Positions 57,352-64,000 of a stretch of DNA of 64,000 nucleotides are shown piece after piece (position 1 is the first letter of the stretch; each line of letters begins with the position of its first letter). The notes under the pieces are model-generated. The model worked only from the letters and a program-made list of their open reading frames with translations. It was not told where the DNA came from and searched no databases. This DNA is from Phyllobacterium zundukense (GTDB lineage: Bacteria; Pseudomonadota; Alphaproteobacteria; Rhizobiales; Rhizobiaceae). The stretch spans positions 3,517,001-3,581,000 of the forward strand of contig NZ_CP104973.1 in the NCBI RefSeq assembly GCF_025452195.1. Reading direction: 5' to 3'. Both the position numbers and the translations under genes were made by a program.

Positions 57352-58431
57352 TCAGTTCTTCAGGTTGACCATACGCTCTACAGCGAGCCGCGCCCTTTCG
57401 GCGATCAGTGGATCGACGTGAATTTCTTCACGCATGTAGACCAGGCTTTCGAGAATGTTCGGCAATGTGATGCGCTTCATGTGCGGGCAGAGATTGCACG
57501 GCTTGATGAACTTTACATCCGGCACTTCAGATTCGATATTGGAGGCCATGGAGCATTCCGTGACGAGCAATACCTTGGCCGGACGATTGTCCTTCACATA
57601 GTCGATCATGCCTCGCGTCGATCCGGTATAATCGGCGATCGCCACCACTTCAGGCGGACATTCAGGATGAGCAATGATCTGGATATCCGGATCGGCTGCC
57701 CGATATGCGAGCAACTCATCCGCGGTGAATCGCTCGTGCACCTCGCAATGACCTTTCCACGTCAAGATCTTCACGTTCGTCTGCGCAGCAACATTCTGCG
57801 CCAGGAATTCGTCCGGAATGCACAAAACCCGATCGACCCCGAAGCTCTCGACAACTTGGACCGCATTGGCCGATGTGCAGCATATATCGCTTTCCGCCTT
57901 CACTTCAGCGGAAGTATTTACGTAGGTGACAATCGGCACCCCCGGATAGGTCTCGCGCAACAGGCGGACATCAGCCCCGGTGATTGACTCGGCCAGCGAG
58001 CAGCCAGCACGCATATCCGGGATCAATACGGTCTTATGCGGATTGAGTAACTTGGACGTCTCCGCCATGAAGTGCACGCCGCATTGGACGATGATTTCAG
58101 CGTCCACACGTGTCGCCTCCTTGGCAAGCTGCAGGGAGTCACCGACGATGTCGGCCACGCAGTGAAAAATCTCCGGGGTCTGATAGTTGTGGGCGAGGAT
58201 GACAGCGTTGCGCTGTTTCTTCAGCCGGTTTATCGCAGCTACATAAGGTGCGTAGACCGGCCATTCGATCCGCGGGATATGGTGAGCGACGCGCTCGTAC
58301 AAATGTTCGGTTTCAGCAGCGATCTCCACTGTGTAGGCAAGATCCGGCATCTTGAGAACGCCAAAACGTTTCGCTGCAGTTTGACCGGACACGCGGTCGG
58401 TCTTGATGCGGGCAGCGCTGGTCATATCCAC
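57352..58431 (-). CDS. nadA: Quinolinate synthase A
   Basis: A [4Fe-4S] enzyme condensing iminoaspartate with dihydroxyacetone phosphate to quinolinate. Cluster cysteines are seen in [10 protein letters not shown], the CCTSANAVQ segment and [18 protein letters not shown] is also conserved. The 359 residues include an N-terminal lead of about 25 before the conserved part. It is the first gene of the operon, so the operator upstream at 58488-58506 would control the whole cluster. Confidence 0.95.
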   Translation of the reverse strand: MDMTSAARIKTDRVSGQTAAKRFGVLKMPDLAYTVEIAAETEHLYERVAHHIPRIEWPVYAPYVAAINRLKKQRNAVILAHNYQTPEIFHCVADIVGDSLQLAKEATRVDAEIIVQCGVHFMAETSKLLNPHKTVLIPDMRAGCSLAESITGADVRLLRETYPGVPIVTYVNTSAEVKAESDICCTSANAVQVVESFGVDRVLCIPDEFLAQNVAAQTNVKILTWKGHCEVHERFTADELLAYRAADPDIQIIAHPECPPEVVAIADYTGSTRGMIDYVKDNRPAKVLLVTECSMASNIESEVPDVKFIKPCNLCPHMKRITLPNILESLVYMREEIHVDPLIAERARLAVERMVNLKN

Positions 58432-58487
58432 TTCCTCCTGGACATTCTTTCACCCGGCAAGTCGCCAAGTCTTGGTCACTGGCCATT

Positions 58488-58506
58488 TATACTCACTTTG
58501 AGCATA
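58488..58506. promoter_or_regulatory. Near-perfect palindrome upstream of nadA, candidate NadQ operator
   Basis: TATACTCA (58488-58495), a three-base spacer and TGAGCATA (58499-58506) form an 8-3-8 inverted repeat with one mismatch. It lies 57-75 bases upstream of the nadA ATG. A NadQ/NrtR-like regulator is encoded at 51741-52697. My recollection that rhizobial nad operons carry a site of this form is unverified here. Confidence 0.6.
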
Positions 58507-58654
58507 TTTATGACCAAAAGAAAAACGGCAGGGCCGTCGCGAAATACATAGGGGATTATTTTGCTGGCTTCAAGGTTGATAATCGAGCTTTTTGATACGC
58601 GCTGGCGGGAAGGACGCGCCAGATGCGGCCTTGACGACCTTTCCGTCCCCGTAA

Positions 58655-58873
58655 TTACCAGCCCCTGGACTGACGGTAATCGTTGTAACGGCGTTCCTGC
58701 AAATAGCGTCGCTGCGGGCTGTCGCCACCGATACGCGGTGTGCAATCGGTAAACACCTTCGCATCGCGATCGCTTGGTCGATCGCACCAGACAAGTGGAC
58801 TGACATTGCCCGAGTTGGCGCAACCGCTGAGTGTCATAGCGCCCAGCACCACAATCGGCAGAAATCTTCGCAT
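58655..58873 (-). CDS. Small lipoprotein (72 aa)
   Basis: A 72-residue protein with a classical lipobox: MRRFLPIVVLGAMTLSGC, with Cys18 as the lipidated residue after cleavage. The mature part is short, basic and Arg/Tyr-rich (RRYLQERRYNDYRQSRGW) with two further cysteines. I know no function. Another reading frame continues beyond its stop with a plausible-looking ending, so the annotated C terminus is not fully secure. Confidence 0.7.
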   Translation of the reverse strand: MRRFLPIVVLGAMTLSGCANSGNVSPLVWCDRPSDRDAKVFTDCTPRIGGDSPQRRYLQERRYNDYRQSRGW

Positions 58874-59018
58874 GAAATCAATCCTTACTCACGAGACGCA
58901 ACGCAATTCAGCAATTCCCGAACTACCCATCAAACTCATTTAAGTACCAATCAACTCTATTCAATTGATTGGGATGACAAATAGGATAATCCTGCTCCTT
59001 CCATAAAAGGAGACGGCC

Positions 59019-60257
59019 ATGCCGCAGAACGAAGCAAATGTCGTCCAAAAGTCCGGCGTACCGTGGCTCATTATCATTGCCGGCTGTCTTATTGCGCTTT
59101 TGACATTTGGGCCGCGCTCCGCGATGGGATTCTTCCAACTGCCGATGCTTGCCGAGAAGGGCTGGGATAGAACTACGTTTGGCATGGCCATGGCACTGCA
59201 GAATCTGTTCTGGGGTGCCGGACAGCCATTCTTTGGCGCGATCGCCGACAAGTATGGCACGTGGCGCGTGCTGCTTCTGTCGGCGCTATTCTATTCGAGC
59301 GGCCTGGTCATGATGGCTTGGGCCACATCGCCGGGCATTCTCTATCTCGGCGGCGGGGTCCTCGTGGGCCTTGGCATTGCCGCAGGTTCCTTTGGCGTCA
59401 TTCTATCGGCCTTTGCGCGTAACGTTTCGGCCGCCAGCCGGACCTTCGTCTTCGGTATCGGCACTGCGGCGGGCTCCGCAGGCATGTTCGTCTTTGCACC
59501 GATCAGTCAAGGCCTCATCGATCGGTTCGGCTGGTCGGATGGTCTGGTTTATCTCGGGCTGGCAATGTTGATTGTTCCGATCCTTGCCATACCTCTGCGC
59601 GGCAATTCCTCAAGCGGAAGAACCAAGGAAGCTCAATACAAGCAGTCGATTGGCCAGGCATTGAAGGAAGCATTGGCACACAAGAGCTATCTGCTACTGA
59701 CGACGGGCTTCTTCGTCTGCGGATTTCAGGTGGCATTTATCACGGCACATTTTCCTGCGTATCTGGGCGACATTGGCATCGATGCTACCTATGCGGTACT
59801 GGCGCTGGCACTCATCGGATTTTTCAACATCATCGGCTCGCTCGCATCAGGCGTCATCAGCCAGCGCTATTCCAAGCCGAAATTTCTGGCGTTCCTCTAC
59901 ATTGGTCGTTCGATATTGGTCACGGCCTTTTTACTCCTTCCGCAAACAGGAACTTCCGTCATTGTGTTCGCGATCCTCATGGGACTGATGTGGCTTTCGA
60001 CCGTGCCACCGACAAACTCACTCGTGGCCATAATGTTCGGCACCCGCTATCTCGGCATGCTCGGCGGCATTGTGTTTTTCTCGCACCAGATTGGCTCGTT
60101 CCTGGGTGTCTGGCTCGGCGGCTACCTCTATGACCACTTCGGCAGTTACGATCCGGTCTGGTGGCTTGGAGTCGCGCTGGGCATATTTGCGGCGATCGTG
60201 CATTGGCCGATTGAAGAGACTGCCGCGGCACGCCCTGCCCTACAGCCGGCGGAATAG
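59019..60257 (+). CDS. MFS transporter
   Basis: A 412-residue major facilitator with twelve predicted helices. The loop 2-3 motif is present as GAIADKYGTWRVLL, and helix 1 carries FGPRSAMGFFQLPML. The overall pattern resembles oxalate/formate-antiporter-like or monocarboxylate MFS permeases. RBS AAGGAGA precedes ATG 59019. The substrate is unknown. Confidence 0.88.
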   Translation: MPQNEANVVQKSGVPWLIIIAGCLIALLTFGPRSAMGFFQLPMLAEKGWDRTTFGMAMALQNLFWGAGQPFFGAIADKYGTWRVLLLSALFYSSGLVMMAWATSPGILYLGGGVLVGLGIAAGSFGVILSAFARNVSAASRTFVFGIGTAAGSAGMFVFAPISQGLIDRFGWSDGLVYLGLAMLIVPILAIPLRGNSSSGRTKEAQYKQSIGQALKEALAHKSYLLLTTGFFVCGFQVAFITAHFPAYLGDIGIDATYAVLALALIGFFNIIGSLASGVISQRYSKPKFLAFLYIGRSILVTAFLLLPQTGTSVIVFAILMGLMWLSTVPPTNSLVAIMFGTRYLGMLGGIVFFSHQIGSFLGVWLGGYLYDHFGSYDPVWWLGVALGIFAAIVHWPIEETAAARPALQPAE

Positions 60258-60265
60258 AGAAATAC

Positions 60266-60298
60266 GCCGTTCAAGCTAGCGAACGGCAGATTTGTTTG
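60266..60298 (+). terminator. Likely terminator after the MFS gene
   Basis: GCCGTTC (60266-60272) pairs with GAACGGC (60281-60287), followed by AGATTTGTTTGTG. It lies between the MFS gene and the convergent PTS operon. Confidence 0.55.
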
Positions 60299-60312
60299 TG
60301 CAGTTTCCGGCC

Positions 60313-60600
60313 TCAGTCTCTCAGAACAGCTTCAATCTTGTCGAGCGCTTCCGCATTACCGATGCCTGTCAGAAACGCCAGTGTGGTGATGACAGGCTTG
60401 CCAAGATCCTTTGGCAGCTGTGCTGTTGTGACGACGAGATCGACATCATCGATCTGTCCTGCGACTTCCGTCGTCTTGCACTGCCTTGAATTGAAGCGGA
60501 TGCCACGCTCCTTCATTGCATCTTCGACCGCATGCGCTACCACTGTCGACGTGGCGATACCCGTTCCGCATGCAAAAAGCACAGTCTTCTGCCTGGCCAT
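60313..60600 (-). CDS. gatB: PTS galactitol-type IIB component
   Basis: A 95-residue phosphocarrier of the galactitol/ascorbate PTS group. The phospho-accepting cysteine is in FACGTGIATSTV. It receives phosphate from IIA and passes it to sugar entering through IIC. Last gene of the IIC-IIA-IIB operon. The sugar is unknown. Confidence 0.85.
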   Translation of the reverse strand: MARQKTVLFACGTGIATSTVVAHAVEDAMKERGIRFNSRQCKTTEVAGQIDDVDLVVTTAQLPKDLGKPVITTLAFLTGIGNAEALDKIEAVLRD

Positions 60601-60629
60601 AAGGTTCCTCCCTAATCTTTAATGCAGAC

Positions 60630-61091
60630 TTATCGCAGAATGCGGGACACGTCTTCCACCGATTCGGATTGAATCAGCGCCGAAATAATTTCGGGTGACT
60701 GAATTGTGCCTGCGATCTGCTGCAACATTTCGATTTGCTTGTCCTTGTCATTGAGGGCCATCAGGAAAACCACGCTGACCTGCAGCTTCTCGTCCGGATC
60801 TTCCATATTGGAAAACGACACTGGTTCAACCAACGTTGCAAGTGCCAAACCGGGCCTCAGCACATGTTCGGGATCCGTGTGGGGAACAGCTACGTTGTTA
60901 TCACAGCCAAGCGGCAGGCCCGTAGGCAACATAACCTCACGGGCGATCACGGCATCGGCGAAGCTTGGTTTGACATATCCCAGCGCTAACAATCGATCTG
61001 CCAAGATGCGGATGACATCCTGGTCTGTCGCGGCCTTGACCCCGAGGACAATCGCCCCGGGATCAAGATAGTTCATCAAGGCTTGCGCCAT
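60630..61091 (-). CDS. gatA: PTS IIA component (fructose/galactitol type)
   Basis: A 153-residue IIA domain. The phosphorylated histidine lies in NNAVPHTDPEH-type context (NVAVPHTDPEH), and GLPLGCDN precedes it. It is encoded between IIC and IIB. No EI or HPr gene is in this window, so the phosphate source must be elsewhere, possibly a second EI/HPr or the nitrogen PTS. Confidence 0.85.
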   Translation of the reverse strand: MAQALMNYLDPGAIVLGVKAATDQDVIRILADRLLALGYVKPSFADAVIAREVMLPTGLPLGCDNNVAVPHTDPEHVLRPGLALATLVEPVSFSNMEDPDEKLQVSVVFLMALNDKDKQIEMLQQIAGTIQSPEIISALIQSESVEDVSRILR

Positions 61092-61112
61092 TCATCTACT
61101 CCACTGGTGCTG

Positions 61113-62519
61113 TTAAACGGTTTCATCTGTCCCGAGATCGTCGGCACCTGCTGCGCGCTCCCACGCGGCTGTATTGCGTCGATAGGCCCAGAAGGCCCCG
61201 GCGATGACAATTGCCAGCACCGCAAGCCCAGCTGCGCCCAAATTCTGGATCAGGGCAATGACGACATAGGGTATCCACAGGAAGCCATCGACAACGCTTG
61301 TGATCTGCACTGCATTTGCAGGCATCTGGAAGCCGGATGATTGCGCTGCAGCCGTGAAGAGCGGAGCAAGGGCATTGGCAACGTAAAAGCCGACAGCCAG
61401 AGTGACAATACCGACGATCACCATGCGGAAGACGTTGCCCTTGAGAAGTGGCGCAGTCATGGCGACAAGGAACGGAATGACCGCGAGATCAGCAAACAGG
61501 ATAACGCGGTTTCCGGGCAGGATGATCGACAGGATGATCGCGATCGGCACAAGAATGAGCGACGACGATATTGCCGCGGGGTGACCGATGAGGATGGCGG
61601 AATCGAGCCCCACCAGCAGTTCGCGATCGCCGGTACGTTTACGCACGAATTCCTGCGCAGCATCGGAAACAGGCAAAAGGCCCTCCATCAGGATCTTCAC
61701 CATGCGTGGAAGCAGCAGCATGACAGCTGCCAGTGTCATGCCGGTCTGGAGCACCTTCGTGAGCACTACCCCGAAATCACCGGCGTTGTAGTAGGCGATG
61801 ATGCCAAGCACCAGTCCAATGATGAGACCGAGAATGACCGGCTCACCGAAAACACCAAAACGCCGTTCGAAGGTTTCGGTGTTGAGCTCGATTTTGTTGA
61901 TCCCGGGGATACGATCAATGATCCAATTGAGTATGATCGCAATCGGAAGGATTTGCGCCGATGCCAGATGCGGCACGGAAATACCGGGGATTCCATAGAA
62001 TTTTTGTACTGCCCTCGCGGACCAATCCGCGAACAGCAGGCACAATGCAACCATCAGCGCCGCAACGATCAAGCCGTAAGTGAGGCTGTTGGTAGCCGCG
62101 ACGGCGAGCGAGCCGATGAAGGCAAAGTGCCAGAAGTTCCAAACATCGACGTTCAACGTGCGGGTAAGCCGCGTCAACAGCAGCGCTATATTGACCACAA
62201 TGGCGATCGGGATGACCCACAGACCGACGGACGATCCAAAAGCGATCGCTGCGGCCGATGGCCAACCCACATCCACAATGTCGCGATGGATGCCGGTATT
62301 GGTGACGATCGCCTTGGCGACATCACCAATCGACGTGAGCATCAGCCCGAGAACCAGATTGATACCGATGAAGGCAACGCCGATTGTGACGGCGGCCCGG
62401 AACGCCCTGCCCGGTCTTGCCCCCAAAACCAGCGCAATGATGAAAATTACAATTGGCAAAAGGACAGTCGGTCCCATTGCGTCGACGGCGGCTTTCAAGC
62501 CCGTCAAGATATTATCCAT
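61113..62519 (-). CDS. gatC: PTS galactitol-type IIC permease
   Basis: A 468-residue membrane protein with about eleven or twelve hydrophobic helices, matching the galactitol IIC family (GatC): GARPGRAFRAAVTIGVAFIG and PEIL-less family-specific loops such as EFVRKRTGDRELLVGLDSA. It is the first gene of the PTS operon. No catabolic enzyme or DeoR-type regulator lies nearby, so the substrate cannot be predicted. Confidence 0.85.
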   Translation of the reverse strand: MDNILTGLKAAVDAMGPTVLLPIVIFIIALVLGARPGRAFRAAVTIGVAFIGINLVLGLMLTSIGDVAKAIVTNTGIHRDIVDVGWPSAAAIAFGSSVGLWVIPIAIVVNIALLLTRLTRTLNVDVWNFWHFAFIGSLAVAATNSLTYGLIVAALMVALCLLFADWSARAVQKFYGIPGISVPHLASAQILPIAIILNWIIDRIPGINKIELNTETFERRFGVFGEPVILGLIIGLVLGIIAYYNAGDFGVVLTKVLQTGMTLAAVMLLLPRMVKILMEGLLPVSDAAQEFVRKRTGDRELLVGLDSAILIGHPAAISSSLILVPIAIILSIILPGNRVILFADLAVIPFLVAMTAPLLKGNVFRMVIVGIVTLAVGFYVANALAPLFTAAAQSSGFQMPANAVQITSVVDGFLWIPYVVIALIQNLGAAGLAVLAIVIAGAFWAYRRNTAAWERAAGADDLGTDETV

Positions 62520-62683
62520 TCATTCCTCCCCCGCAGTCCTCCTCGACCGCACATCGCAGAACATTTGTATTCTGCAATGCATCAATGTGTACTCATATGC
62601 AATTTGGTAAGTCAACGCATGACTTCCGCCAGGACACGGTTTGGCAAAATTCAGATCGCAAAGTTGCAGTTTTTCAACAAGTT

Positions 62684-63451
62684 TTAAAGGAGTTGGCTGG
62701 TCTCGGACGAAGAAATCACCGAATTCGACAATGATCTGGCAACAGCATTCAGGAAGCCGTCGCGTGCTTCAGGCGGCTTTTGTGCTCTGGGTTCCCAGAC
62801 ATGCCGGGTGAAGAAAAAACTGGTCAACCGGAACCCAGCGATGATCTCGGCAAGCGATGCAGCGCGCACGCTTGAATTGACCATGAACGGCGGCATGGCA
62901 AGCAGCTTGTCTGCCCATGGCGCTCCGGCATCGCGCGAGACTGCGCGTCCGGATTTCGGCGATACATAGGTCAGGTTCTGATCCGAGCCCGTGGAGGCGC
63001 AGCGTTTCAGGTCCAGACCGAAACCCAGTTCCTCGAGCATCATCACTTCGAAACGTACAAGGAGTTCGCCGGCGATCAGTGTATCTTCGCAATGTTCGAG
63101 GATGATCGCCAGCGTTTCGAACAAATTCTGATGCGGATCGCGCTCGGGAAGCAACCGCAGATGCGCGGCCGCAAGTTGCAGCCCGTAAAGCGCCACCGGC
63201 TGCTCTATCAATCGCGCAGCAGAAAAGCTGACGGGCTCGACCTGCATCATGCCGAGATGTTCATCTATACGCGCCCGCCAGATGACGTCGACGCGATTAC
63301 CCGCCTGCAACAACGGCTGCATGCGACGAGAACGCCCGCCGCGTACCAGTCCCATGTGGCGGCCGTGTTCGCGCGTCATCAACTCAAGGATGGCACTGGT
63401 TTCCCCGTGTCGCCTTGTTCCAAGGATTATGCCCTCGTCATGCCATTCCAT
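62684..63451 (-). CDS. recO: DNA repair protein RecO
   Basis: A 255-residue RecF-pathway mediator that helps load RecA onto SSB-coated DNA. Conserved N-terminal segments are GIILGTRRHGETSAILELMT and HGRHMGLVRGGRS (an OB fold), followed by the helical C-terminal domain with FEVMMLEELGFGLDL. It lies 15 bases after era on the same strand, the normal era-recO arrangement. Confidence 0.94.
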   Translation of the reverse strand: MEWHDEGIILGTRRHGETSAILELMTREHGRHMGLVRGGRSRRMQPLLQAGNRVDVIWRARIDEHLGMMQVEPVSFSAARLIEQPVALYGLQLAAAHLRLLPERDPHQNLFETLAIILEHCEDTLIAGELLVRFEVMMLEELGFGLDLKRCASTGSDQNLTYVSPKSGRAVSRDAGAPWADKLLAMPPFMVNSSVRAASLAEIIAGFRLTSFFFTRHVWEPRAQKPPEARDGFLNAVARSLSNSVISSSETSQLL

Positions 63452-63466
63452 ATAACGAGACTGGCG

Positions 63467-64000
63467 CTATGAGTTTGGGAATTCAAGGCCCATTTCGCGG
63501 TAACGCTCGGGGTCATTGCCCCAGTTGTCACGAACCTTGACGAAAAGGAAGAGATGCACCTTCTGCTCGAGGATTTCCATCAATTCCTTGCGCGCGGCCT
63601 GGCCGATGGCTTTGATTGCTTGCCCCTCGTGTCCGAGAACAATTTTCTTCTGGCTGTCGCGCTCGACGTAGATCACCTGCTGAATGCGAACAGAGCCGTC
63701 TTTCTTTTCTTCCCAGCTCTCAGTTTCGATGTGTGAGGAATAGGGCAACTCGTTGTGCAGTCGCAGATAGAGCTTTTCGCGGGTGATTTCCGCTGCAAGC
63801 ATACGCATGGGCATGTCGGAAATCTGATCCTCCGGATAATACCACGGACCTTCCGGCAAATTGTCGGCAAGGTATTTCAACAGATCCTTGCACCCATAAC
63901 CCTTCAGCGCGGAAATCATGAAGGTCTTGTCGAAACTGACCATTTCATTGGCTTTTTGCGCCAGTTCCAGCAGCTTTGGCGCTTCGATACGATCCACCTT
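63467..64000 (-). CDS. era: GTPase Era, C-terminal part (cut by window end)
   Basis: The last 178 or so codons of Era, an essential GTPase that matures the 30S subunit and binds the 3' end of 16S rRNA. The visible part starts in the G domain (KVDRIEAPKLL is the NKxD-like region; SALKGYGCKDLL is the G5 SA motif) and includes the KH domain with ERDSQKKIVLGHEGQAIKAIG. The N-terminal G1-G3 motifs lie beyond base 64000. Confidence 0.93.
   Translation of the reverse strand, partial: KVDRIEAPKLLELAQKANEMVSFDKTFMISALKGYGCKDLLKYLADNLPEGPWYYPEDQISDMPMRMLAAEITREKLYLRLHNELPYSSHIETESWEEKKDGSVRIQQVIYVERDSQKKIVLGHEGQAIKAIGQAARKELMEILEQKVHLFLFVKVRDNWGNDPERYREMGLEFPNS

Noticed and set aside
61341..62687. 448-codon plus-strand ORF across gatC
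   Set aside because: Highly charged, His/Asp/Arg-rich translation typical of the antisense of a membrane-protein gene.

Overview
The window is a stretch of core chromosome from an alphaproteobacterium of the order Hyphomicrobiales (Rhizobiales). Gene order and protein sequences fit the Brucella/Ochrobactrum/Phyllobacterium branch best, but the exact genus is inferred, not proven. Supporting blocks are lptF-lptG-lptD-surA-pdxA-ksgA facing gmk-yicC-mltG-fabF-acpP-fabG-fabD; rpsF-rpsR-DUF2232-rplI; dnaB-alr-radA-cvpA-purF; psd-pssA; nadA-nadB-nadC-panC-panB; and era-recO. No insertion sequence, prophage, CRISPR array, rRNA or tRNA was seen.

Layout. 0.2-6 kb: outer-membrane biogenesis (LptF, LptG, LptD, SurA-like chaperone). 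6-8 kb: pdxA and ksgA. 7.9-14.7 kb, minus strand: gmk, yicC, mltG and the fatty-acid synthesis cluster, with a heavily self-complementary 226-bp element between yicC and gmk. 14.9-15.3 kb: a small HicA/HicB toxin-antitoxin pair. 15.6-18.1 kb: ribosomal proteins S6, S18 and L9 with a membrane protein, closed by a strong terminator. 18.2-26.9 kb: cyclopropane-fatty-acid synthase, replicative helicase, alanine racemase, RadA, CvpA, PurF and a short-chain dehydrogenase. 26.9-30.2 kb: a membrane-anchored AraC-type regulator divergent from two secreted alpha/beta hydrolases. 30.2-42 kb: phospholipid synthesis, an ArsR regulator with an Atm1-type ABC exporter, a LysM protein, a LOG-family enzyme, a CorA/ZntB-type transporter, RarD, citramalate synthase, a GFA protein and CysS. 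42.3-53.2 kb: mostly accessory or poorly known genes, including an ECF41 sigma factor module, a PhzF protein, a dihydroorotase-like protein, YgfZ, an HD hydrolase, a phosphatase and a Nudix-fold regulator. 53.2-58.4 kb: the NAD and pantothenate operon. 58.7-64 kb: a lipoprotein, an MFS transporter, a galactitol-type PTS operon, recO and a partial era.

The most notable observation concerns three otherwise intact core genes, lptF, cfa and pssA. Each is broken by a single inserted base, and each break falls on the same 8-mer (GATCTCGC on one strand). Removing one base restores GATTCGC, a GANTC site (the CcrM methylation motif), and in all three cases restores the expected protein. This looks much more like a systematic sequencing or assembly artefact at methylated sites than real gene loss. 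Other leads are a near-perfect palindrome upstream of nadA paired with a NadQ/NrtR-like regulator in the same window, a perfect 22-bp palindrome upstream of purF, direct repeats in the AraC/hydrolase divergent promoter, and the folded element between yicC and gmk.
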